Positions 30,305 to 40,018 of a stretch of DNA of 64,000 bases are shown piece after piece (position 1 is the stretch's first letter; every line of letters starts with the position of its first letter). This DNA is from Symsagittifera roscoffensis (Eukaryota; Xenacoelomorpha; Acoela; Convolutidae). The stretch is taken from positions 622,001-686,000 of the forward strand of contig NC_087068.1 in the NCBI RefSeq assembly GCF_963678635.1, read 5' to 3'. The notes under the pieces were generated by a model, which saw nothing but the letters and a program-made list of their open reading frames with translations, did no database searches and had not been told where the DNA came from. Position numbers and translations under genes: made by a program.

Positions 30305-32098
30305 AAAAATGCAACTCACACGAGATTTATCTGATAACACAATGATCTATCAAGGAATTAGATAACCCTGTAAAAAATATCAAGGTTACTGTGACCCACA
30401 ACTAGAACCCAGGCGACAATTGCTTGGTTTCCCGAAGATACATGCACAACATTTCAAGTAGCAAAAATACACACTCGAATGATAAAATTTCATGAAAAAT
30501 ATTTTATCGAATCAATTCCATACGAACAGGTGAACCCATCTCACAAACGAAGCAATAGTTTCAAAAATTGACATGATATAGAAAATAAATTAACACGTTT
30601 TCAAATCTATCAAGAAACAATTTGCTTGTAAAAATACAAATCCACTCCACAAAACACAATATTCAGAAATATTTGTCGAATACGAAAAAAGTTTCGACAT
30701 GACCATTGGCAAAATCAAATTTGACCCGTATGCAACAAGTCATCTTATAAACGAAGGCACATCATACGTCCCAGTGAACTTCTATAAAAGTAATGGCCAA
30801 CCTGGTGGAAAACTAACACCATTCGATAGTAAAAGTACACGTTTACAAGAATTATCACTTATGAATAACACTTACTTTGGCAATATACATTACGATATTG
30901 ACTTAGATATGAAATTAAACTACACAATTAGTAGAATTTTTCAAGAAATGTCATTTTCTGAATTAGAAACACTTCATCAACTATGCGAATTAGAAAGAAC
31001 ACAAATTTTACAATCACTCGCATTAGCAGTATTGAAAATACGCTACGCAGGATATTTATTATCAGAAAATAGATCAAATTTTCTTGATTATGAAGAAAAC
31101 ATTTTATGGTTCTATACTTGCACTAAAAAAGTATCACCCTTATATGTTTTTGAAGATAAACGTTGATATAAAAGAATCCTCATATTCTACAAAAAAAGTA
31201 CATTTTGTCGATACACTTCAAGACGAACATATTTTTGGGATACCGCAGTCCCATGTGGATCACAAACTAGCCATAATGTCGTAAAATTGAACCCTGACGA
31301 AGATAAATATTATCTACTCACACCCTATCCTACATTGATGCAACCACTAAAAAAGTTTTCCCCAGAAAATATCCTATTGGATTATACTCTAAATCTGATA
31401 TACAACATCACATTAGAACACAAAAACTTCAAGAATTACTAACACAAATGGATACAATACAACGACAATCAATCGACCAAAATTTGAGAAAACTTGCCGA
31501 AACCGCAGGATTTGCAGACATTTATACACAAGACTACAGCGGATACTTTAAGGATATTAAAGATTACATATATTTAAACGGTGGAAAATACAGACCACAA
31601 GATATTTCACCCATAAACATTTTTAGTTTTATAACACTAAAAAATGAAATTCTCGCCTTTCTAGGATGGCCCTATTACATCTTAGAAAGATTCACTATTT
31701 TATACGCTATGTTCAATTTTATAGGATTTTTTTTCTCACTATTAAAAGGAATCTATAACACATGTGCTATACACACACAAGTAAACCGCCAACCAAGCGT
31801 AGCACTTATAATATTTGCAGGATTTTTTGGAATATTTTCATCATCAATAAATAAAATACATTTAGACGCGCAAATAAATGAATATAACACAAAATTAGCC
31901 ACAAGACCAAATACATACGACGAAGAACATGATAATGTAGACACAACACCTACAGCACCACAAGTACTAGCCCTACCACAAAACCGTCCACTATCATTAG
32001 TTCACCGAAATTTCCGAAACTTAGCAATCACAAATAATCCAAATTTCAGACTAAGTACAGCACAAAGCCCCATCCAACACTTAACGACAAATCATTAA
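30305..32098 (+). pseudogene. env: Env-like glycoprotein region with C-terminal membrane segments
   Basis: It sits after integrase, where env lies in retrovirus-like gypsy elements. Separate open pieces include 30,699-31,166 (155 codons, with a NYT sequon and a helical stretch LETLHQLCELERTQ) and 31,448-32,098 (216 codons). The last piece carries two hydrophobic segments, about residues 75-100 and 118-135, followed by a Pro/Asn-rich tail, which fits a membrane anchor. Cysteines recur through the region. Frameshifts and stops near 30,330-30,640 and 31,167-31,440 separate the pieces, so no intact product is possible from this copy. The env call rests on position and membrane topology, not on recognised family similarity. 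Confidence 0.55.
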
Positions 32099-33523
32099 CA
32101 AAATGATAATACATATGAACAAATTATTGAACAACCCCATACCACCAGTTTTCAGACTCAACATAAACATTTTTTAGCCCACGATCAGCCGACAAATTGG
32201 AGCCCTCAATCGCTCAAATTCCCACTCAGCCAACCTCCAAAATCCAATCCCAATTATTCCACTTTTCGCTTTCCCGCCACCCGATTTCCCAGTTATTAAT
32301 GTCCCATCAAGCACGAATTCAGATACTAACTCAGATATTTCAGTTTTCATACCATCTCACAATTTAACAACTCCGACATCGAAACTCTCGACGAATTTGC
32401 AGACTCCGAATCATCTCCCTCTACCCATGCCAAGACCAACCCCTCAGTTTTTTCACAACCCCCCCTTTCAACCCATTCATACCAGTCATCCACTCCCATC
32501 CCTTTCCACTCCTTCTTACGCTTTCCACAAGTAACCCCAACCTATTCCCCATTTACTTCTGAAAGATCAAATAATAACTCCCCAGATACTGTCCAAACCT
32601 CCTAAGAACTCGATAATTTTATTACATTACAACAACAATTAACAAACCCCCACACTCTTAACATCCATCAACTATCATCCACAGCAACATCATCAAATCC
32701 ACCAACGCCTACACCAATATCAGATTACACCCCATCATTAGCTCAATCATCCACATATACTGAAACATCCACTAGCACTAACCGAGCTTACCGCACTTTT
32801 AAACGAAAATTCCCAAATCACCCATTCACAACCAAACCAGGAACAGCCAAAGAGTATATCAACCACCCAGAACACACAAATACAAAGAACTTCCGTTAAA
32901 TAACCTTAACCTCGTTTCCACAATACACTTTAAATACCTCTACCACTACTAATGACACAAGAAATTTTGTTGATGAGCACGTTTTAAGGCCAACACTTCA
33001 TTGGACAGCGTATTACCACTATACTAACCCTCTTTTTCTGCCACTCACTAATACACATGAAGATAAGGAAAGAAGCAAAATTATATTGTATAGACTCACA
33101 ACACCAGTAACACCTCGACAATTTACATATGTTGGATTTAAAAAGCTACTAAAAACATTCACCGCACCTCGAGCTAACGATTTATCCATCAAATATTACG
33201 ATCAAAACATCATACGCCCTAACCAAGATCAATTTTTTAGATGAAGACCGCTTTGCAAACCCGCAACTAACCGAAATTTTTTTTTATTAAAACACCATAC
33301 CTTCTTACATTTAAAATTTTTGATAAAAAGCACGATCATATAGTTTCCGAAGCACTAATTGACATACAAGCATATGAAAGCTTCTATGATAAGTTTCAGT
33401 TCTTTTCATTAACCTTTCACTTTCTTTCATCACAGGAACGCGATTTGCACTGTTCCCACGACATAATGTTACGCACTAAACAAACACATACTTACACATC
33501 TTATCGTTTTATACAAAACTATT
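32099..33523 (+). pseudogene. Post-env ORF remnants, unknown
   Basis: First about 800 bp of Ser/Thr/Pro-rich open segments with stops. Then an open stretch at about 32,930-33,243 with HWTAYYHYTNPLFLPL and RQFTYVGFKKLLKTF, and another at about 33,300-33,620 with VSEALIDIQAYESFYDKF. These look like decayed coding sequence because of their mixed hydrophobic pattern, but I recognise no domain. They lie beyond the env-like region, where gypsy elements normally have only a short tail. Confidence 0.35.
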
Positions 33524-33997
33524 TTGACTTACACACACCATCACGACAACCCCACCATCGTTTTCAGTTCATTAACTCGAAATACACATCACCATTTTTT
33601 TTTAAATTTTACACATTGCATTAAAAATACTAACCTCCACGGCATCCTCCGTAACTACGACCCCATTACCCAAATGTATATATTCTGTCCCCTCACGAAG
33701 ACCTTCAATGATGAAGAATCAAGACCCTTCATTATCCCGCATGAGTTCATCCAACCTATTGAAATCCCCATACTAGAATTCATTCATAATACTAAATATA
33801 ATCACACAATTTACAATCTAATACAAAACACACCTCATGAGTTTGCAGTAGGCACCGAAGAACTAAATACCATCAAAGCACTTCAATTGCTTTGGCCACT
33901 GCTACAAACTAAAAATGTCATTCGCATACTAGCCAAATTATTAACAACATCCGATTTGATTCACAAAATCCTCCCACAATGCTTTTTTTCCCGATGA
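33524..33997 (+). CDS. ORF of 157 codons near the 3' end of the LTR element, unknown
   Basis: ATG to TGA, still open: a His-rich start, then CPLTKTFNDEESRPFIIPHEF, a helical middle and LLTTSDLIHKILPQC near the end. No signal peptide or membrane segment is obvious and no family is recognised. It is the last open frame before a non-coding tail of about 1.6 kb. It could be an accessory gene or the end of a larger decayed one. Confidence 0.4.
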   Translation: MTYTHHHDNPTIVFSSLTRNTHHHFFLNFTHCIKNTNLHGILRNYDPITQMYIFCPLTKTFNDEESRPFIIPHEFIQPIEIPILEFIHNTKYNHTIYNLIQNTPHEFAVGTEELNTIKALQLLWPLLQTKNVIRILAKLLTTSDLIHKILPQCFFSR

Positions 33998-35658
33998 CTA
34001 AGGTAAGTATAATTAAAATAAATTTAACTAATAAATTCGAATTGTACTAACTATTTTCTATAAATGTTTAAATTTTTTTTTAGTTTTCTCACCACCATCA
34101 TCTACAAAAACAGAAAAAAGAAAAATTAAAAATTAAACTTGTTAAATTAGAATACAAATCTAGTAAAATTCTTTTGCTAAAACTTATTTGCTAAAACTAT
34201 TTTGCTATACTACATTTTTCGCACTAAATAATGTAGTAAAATTCATACCCAATGTAGTAATTTTTTTTATAAATTATTTCCCCAAGAATCAGTAAAATTA
34301 AAATACAATGAAAATTTATAATTTAAAATTCCCCCAAATGTAGTAAATTTCAAATTTCAAGCAATAAATTCATAAAATGAGAAAGCAGTACTAACCTTTT
34401 CAATATTTTCATTCATTCGCACAAGAATTCTTTCCATACTCGCATAGCTCGCCCACGAAGTTTTGTATAAAATAATGATTTTATTTTTCAAGTTTTCACT
34501 AACAATAACTCAAACAAGCGATAACAAGTTTCCAATTTTTGCTTAACCCGGTTGGAATAGAGTTATACACTACACCAAACTAACCAATGCAGCTTAATAA
34601 ATACCATAAATCATAAAATAACAGCATGACTAAGAAAAGAAAACCAACGGTACCCAAACCGGATTAACCCAGTTTAAAACTGGATAATTTATTCTTTTGA
34701 AGACTAATACAAATCTAAGAAAGAAATCATAAAACACAAAAAAGTCGTAAGACAAACCCAAACCAAAAACAATTTGATTTATGAAAAAAGGACAGAACCA
34801 AAACTAACATAAGAAAGACCAGAAAAAACCAACATAAAATGTTATCACAAAACAGGACCCCTCAAAGAAACAGCACGAAATCATACTCCCATTCCTGGCC
34901 TAACCCACCAGAGAAGGACATCCTGAGCATGCTTATAGCCGGCCTAACCCACCGCGCTACACCCACGCTTTGTGACCGCACTTCAAATTTTAATAAGAGG
35001 TACTAAAGGGTGAGTAACTCTTCAAAATAACTGAACTAAAATAAAACGCTTTTGCGAAAACAAATAACTAAAATCATGACTAAAAACCAAATTAAACAAA
35101 AATTTATAAAATTTAAATCATAATATGCAGTATATAGATCATACACAACAACGAAGACGAACATCCAAAGGCTAGACGACCCCATCACAACTTGGACAAA
35201 AGAATGGCTAAAACACAACCGACATGCCGTCCGCAATCACGACTCAAAAGGATTTAAAGTACGACTTGACTTCGCAGAAAAGGACTTCATTGAACCAGAC
35301 CAATGACCACCTCGATGTTCAAGTATACGTGCAGATCCGAGTTACAAGGCATCCATTCCAAACAAGAATTTCACGCCATTCCCAGACGAGGCTGAACACA
35401 AGACTGTTCTCCACTAATACAGGAAAACCTGACACAGCAAACCATTGTGAAATCGGATTGATTTCATTGGGGATCGCAGTCGTTGTCGAATGACAAGACG
35501 ACTATTTCATGTCCATAATTGCAGCGTTCTGGAACGTTCTTCTTCAAGGAGAAACCAGACAAGAAAAATGATGTTCTCCAAATACCAACGTTCATCATCC
35601 ATCCTTCAATTGCAGAAGAAAGAGATAAAACTCAAAAACTCTGTAAACCCCGGATGGG
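33998..35658 (+). other. 3' non-coding tail of the LTR element
   Basis: No convincing gene. Contains repeats of AATGTAGTAAA (34,220-34,350), TTTGCTAAAACT (34,170-34,205) and a duplicated GGCCTAACCCACC (34,896 and 34,942). A less AT-rich patch (35,220-35,650) has two short overlapping ORFs without recognisable content. The bases just before the 3' LTR (CCCCGGATGGG) do not form a clear polypurine tract. Confidence 0.5.
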
Positions 35659-36057
35659 TGGAACCTGATCTAAACTACATTTTATTATTTCATATAAATT
35701 AGATATTTTACCACTGTAAAATATTTAATATTAACCAATCATAATCCATCTAACCAACAACCCACTTATTTGTAAGTGCTGAAATTACTTGTAATTTCAG
35801 CACCAGAGAGATTTGAATTTAACTTAGAAAATAGTTACCTCTCCTCGAGAACTTCAACAGCCGCAATAAAACCAGTATACTCTAGATCTATTGAGCCTAG
35901 CAGAGACTAGTTAAACACCCTGCATGACGAACATAAAGTTGCATGAACAAAGAAGTTGCATGAATCTATCCGGCCGAAAATAAGATAGCGTGACGAACAG
36001 ACGGTGTACCCTCTATCCGAAATTACTCTATGAGTTATACACCTCAGACATAACTCA
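35659..36057 (+). repeat. 3' LTR (399 bp)
   Basis: Starts TGGAACCTGATC and ends GACATAACTCA, matching the 5' LTR over most of its length. After AAACACCCTG it carries a different sequence of about 35 bp (GCATGACGAACATAAAGTTG...), then agreement resumes at AGAAGTTGC. It has AATAAA and the same 11-bp inverted repeat. Confidence 0.92.
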
Positions 36058-36061
36058 ATAG
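36058..36061. repeat. Target site duplication ATAG (right copy)
   Basis: ATAG follows the terminal CA of the 3' LTR and matches 13,948-13,951. Confidence 0.8.
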
Positions 36062-36190
36062 CCTTAACGGATCATCATGGTCGCAAAAAGTCTGGAAATT
36101 CTAGGTTTTGGTCGCCAAAGTCTGCTGGACATGTCTAATTTTGGTCTGGAAAGTCTGGACATGGGTCTCTGGGACCTCTACCCGGGTAAT
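36062..36190. repeat. Degenerate minisatellite, right part
   Basis: Words GGTCGCAAAAAGTCTGGAAAT, split here as GGTCGCAAAA and AGTCTGGAAAT, then TTTTGGTCGCCAAAGTCTG and TTTTGGTCTGGAAAGTCTGG, continue the array at 13,330-13,951. The LTR element therefore landed within it. Confidence 0.65.
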
Positions 36191-36940
36191 TATAAAAACA
36201 GTTTTTGATCCTGAGCCAATTTTTTTTCAAACTCTATAGGAGGATTCAAATATTAAAAGTTGCTTGTTTTTAAATACAGTGTTCGATGCTGAGCTGATTT
36301 CGTTTTTAATTTTTTTAGCAAACTGATAAATGGTGAGAAAAAATAGACAATACCTGAACTAGGTCAGTCATACTACATTTTAGGAATAAACATTGAACAG
36401 AGTAAACTTTCAGTGAAAAAAGTTCTGGTCCATATTTTTTCAGTTTGTTGCCCATAGAATGAATAAGCAAGGAGTTGCACTTATGTACACACATACTCTT
36501 GATGAGTAACACAGTTTAAGTAAGGTGATAGAATAATCGAACGAAGCACAACTTTTTTATGGCAAATGATTCTGAGCAACTTGATAATCATAATTTCAGT
36601 TTAAAATAACTCATTGAGAAACTTAAAGATGGAATACGACTTTCGTGTGTCATCCTTTTTTCTCATGATAAAAAAGTGAAGCATGCCTAAGGTTTCTGCA
36701 TCCTTTTCTCTCCTTAGGTGCCCGGGTTGACCTCAATAAACTGAAAATGCTTATCTTGCATTTCCCCACACTGAAAATGCTTTTCGTACAATTGCCTACA
36801 TCAAATGTATGGAAAATTGCTAACCATACAATTTTCATACAATTTCAAAAAACTATTGAAAAAAGATTCGATCAAGTTTCTCCGACTATTTGAACCAATT
36901 AAAACAGTCTGGTGATGAAAAATAACTACGTTTCTTTTTT
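36191..36940. other. AT-rich DNA, no gene seen
   Basis: No coding signal, only short chance ORFs. One loosely repeated phrase (TTTTTGATCCTGAGCCAATTTT at 36,205, in shorter form GTTCGATGCTGAGCTGATTT at 36,281) is present. Confidence 0.4.
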
Positions 36941-36950
36941 TGGAAAAAAA

Positions 36951-37181
36951 AATGGTTATCATACAATTTCCATATACGAAAATTGTATGATAACCATTTT
37001 TTCATAAAAGGCAAGATTTTCAGAAACATGTTGAATCTTGCTCTTAATCAAATTTAAAGTAATTAAGAGTGCTTTTGCTAAATTTAAAGCACCTTGCTCA
37101 TCAAAAACTAAATTTTAGTTTGAAGCTGAAAATAAATGGTTATCATACGATTTCCATAAATGAAAATTGTGTGATAACCAT
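36951..37181. repeat. Two copies of a long hairpin (ATGGTTATCATAC...GTATGATAACCAT), about 183 bp apart
   Basis: At 36,951-36,998 AATGGTTATCATACAATTT pairs with AAATTGTATGATAACCATT around a loop of about 10 bases. At 37,134-37,181 a near copy has one changed base in each arm. Both are followed by TTTTTCATAAAAG. They could be ends of a small foldback or MITE-type element, or a tandem hairpin. Confidence 0.8.
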
Positions 37182-37259
37182 TTTTTCATAAAAGATAAGG
37201 GCTATTTAGAACACATTTCTCCAATTCATCGAATAACAAAAATCTTTTAAAAAATTTAT

Positions 37260-38880
37260 GCGACCCGCACAAAATTTTAGCTCTGAAATTAGATCTGAGA
37301 AACCCTTTACTAAATTATAGTTTATGCATTTCGAGGAAACAACTGATCTTTCGCGCACCCAGTAAATTTTCTAAAACAGATCTGAAAAAATATTTTCCGA
37401 TCTGAAATAGGTTGTCAAATGTTTAAGTAACGCTTGGATACTTTACAGATTGGTTATTTCAGATCTAATTTCAGATCTGAAATTTAGTTTTTCTTGGTTA
37501 TTTCAGATCTAAAAAATCAATGATTCGGACTCAATTTTTGCTATTTTTGATTTATTTTTAGCTTTTGCTAGCTACTAGCAGGTACTCAGAAAAGTCTCAA
37601 GTTGGAGACTGACGATGTATTTCCCCAAGCATGAGATTAACATTGCAAACGCATAAGTGGCGCATGCAAATCAAAAATGTTACAGGTCTTCTAACAGTTT
37701 TTGAAAACTTTCTAAAATAGTTGAACAAGAAATTTACTTAAAAAAACTGTTTGTGAAAATATTCGGAAGTTTTTCTGACCACTAGTTAGAAAATTATGTA
37801 TTGCAGAAACATCAAAAAAAAACTCCACGTTTTGCTCGAAATGCATAAATTATAAGTTAACAAAGGATTTCTCAGATCTGATTTCAGATCTCAAATTTTG
37901 TTTTTCAAGGTCATTTCAGGTCTGATATTTTCCATTTCAGATCCAAATTTCAGATCTGAGATTTGCAAATTCTTATCAAGATCTGAAATAAAGAATTTCA
38001 GATCTGAGAATCAACTTTTGTAAGAAATAAAGAATTTCAGATCTTGCACACAAAATCCCGGGTTGTGGGTTGTTTTTTGATGCTTCTGCAAAACACAATT
38101 AGGTTTTAGACTAACTAATGGTAGAAAAAATTTTCCAAATAATTTCACAAACAGTTTTTTTCGAGCTAAATTTCTTGTTCAACTGTGATAAAAAATTTTC
38201 AAAAACTTTTAGAAGACCTATCATTTGTTTTTACTTTCATGCGCTACATGTGCAATTCCAACGTTTAGCTCTTGCTTGGGGAAACATGCTTTGGCAGTCA
38301 CCCATTGGAGACTTTGCTGAGTACCTGCTAGTACTTAGCAGAAGCTATCAAAAACAAAAGTACCCAATATAGAAAAAAATTCTGATTTTTCATATCTAAA
38401 GTAACCAAGACAAACTAAAACTCAGATTTGAAGTTAGATCTGAAACAACCAGGAAAAACAAAATTTAGCATCTGAAATTAGATTTGAATTAACCCATTCC
38501 GGATCTTGTTAACTATCCCCCCTATTTCGATTTTCAGAAATTCAGCTTTGACTGCCACATGTTTAATAGCTTGATACACATCTCAGAAAATACATTTAAT
38601 TGAAATTTGTTAACTAGGTATTATCAAAATAGTCAGTAATACAAACACAAGCACGCAAAAAGAAAAAACCATTGAAACTCCGACATTTTGAAATGTATTT
38701 TTACACAGAAATGGTCAAAAATAATACATGCCTACGGGGGGAACAAATAACAAGGTCCAATAGTTAACAAGATCCCCATACCTGAAGTATCTAAGCGTTA
38801 GTTTAACATGTCAAAACCCAATTCAGATCTGAAATTTAGATCTGAAAAAGATGATTTTAGGTCTGAAATAGAACATTTAC
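37260..38880. repeat. Foldback structure with long inverted repeats and many AGATCT palindromes
   Basis: The segment 37,451-37,825 is matched in inverted orientation by 38,067-38,451 (landmarks: CTAGCAGGTACTCAG with CTGAGTACCTGCTAG; TTGAACAAGAAATTT with AAATTTCTTGTTCAA; AAACTGTTTGTGAAA with TTTCACAAACAGTTT). A second inverted pair is 37,272-37,346 with 37,838-37,912. TTTCAGATCTGAAAT-type palindromes occur a dozen or more times, mainly in the loop and at the outer ends (to 38,870). No coding sequence. It fits a diverged non-autonomous foldback element. Confidence 0.75.
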
Positions 38881-40018
38881 TAGGTTAGGTGAGCAATGAT
38901 TTCTGAAGAACAAAGTGTTTCTTTTTTCTTGCAAAAACCGTAAATTTTCGGAACGATCTACGAGATTAGAATTATTGAGAACCCTGCAACCTAAAGTTCC
39001 AACAAATTAAAATACAGAGTTCACAGATAGAAAACAGTTGCCTTCTCATTTTTAATTCTTTGATTTTTCATGAGTTAACCATGACGAAAAAGTTTTAAGC
39101 AAGCAAGTTTCAAGTTGATCACCCAAATGTTTTTTGACTGAAAAATATCTCGATAGTGAACGAAGGTTTTGTACACTCGAACAATCTAACCCTGAAAACG
39201 AAAAAAAAATCGAAAATCATCCTTAAAAATCTAACCCTGAATACGGAGAAATTTTCAATCTTTTATCTCCAGTACCCCAGAAGAACCCCTACACCTAGTG
39301 GGAAGGAGCCTTAAATTTGGTTTTTACTCAAATTTGGTTTATCTCGAATACCCCAGCAGAAGTGAAGCAACAAAAAAAACATACGAAAAGCAGAAGAGCA
39401 ACGGAGAAATTGCCGGTAAAAGAAGAGCAAATGAAATCTCGTTATCTCCAACACTCCAGTAGCAAAAGGGCTACGAAAAATAAAACAGAGTTCAAAAACT
39501 TTCCTGGACAACTTTAAATTACATTCTCATTTTACAAAATTCTAAAGAACTGAAAAAAAATTTTTTTTCTTGTTTCTCAATTGGCTCATCTCCAATGCTG
39601 ACAATGCAGGGGTCACACACAGTGGTCATTCAAGATGCAAAAGCAGAAGATAAAACAGATATCATCACAGAGCCAACAGCGACAGGAATCGTGAAATGCG
39701 TACACAGCGAAAAACTAACAGACTAGGACATATTTCGATAAAGAGCAGCCATAAACTGAGCCAATAGGAAGGATTCACGCGCGAGATTGCGCAACACACC
39801 AACGCCAGGATCTTTATCATACGTGAGTTCGAACATTTTATAATTCACCGGGGTACCAAAAACCTAATTCTGGGATCGAGACGTACAGCGCGTAACAGAG
39901 CTGAAAATTTACTTAAAAACAATTACTTAATTTTGGGGGTAGCATTACCAGGAAAAAACCATAAAGTAGCTCACAATTCAAAATTTTTTTGTGCAACATG
40001 GCACAAACTGAACCTTGA
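38881..40018. other. No gene seen
   Basis: Mixed AT-rich sequence with short ORFs of chance length and no recognised repeat. CCCTGAAAACG and CCCTGAATACG phrases near 39,190 and 39,235 suggest a small local duplication (TCTAACCCTGAA occurs twice). Confidence 0.35.

Larger units (their letters stand above)
13952..36057 (+). mobile_element. Giant Ty3/gypsy-like LTR element with env-like region, carrying a nested non-LTR element
   Basis: Bounded by direct repeats that start TGGAACCT and end ATAACTCA, with ATAG on both outer sides. Total 22,106 bp; without the nested non-LTR element (21,509-25,382) it is about 18.2 kb, far larger than the usual 5-8 kb of gypsy elements. Order: LTR, leader, small ORF, gag, protease, RT, RNase H, integrase (after RT/RNase H, so gypsy/retrovirus order), small hydrophobic ORFs, env-like region, more ORF remnants, non-coding tail, LTR. 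The plus strand is visibly A-rich and G-poor throughout. Numerous stops and frameshifts show that this copy is not functional. Confidence 0.92.
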
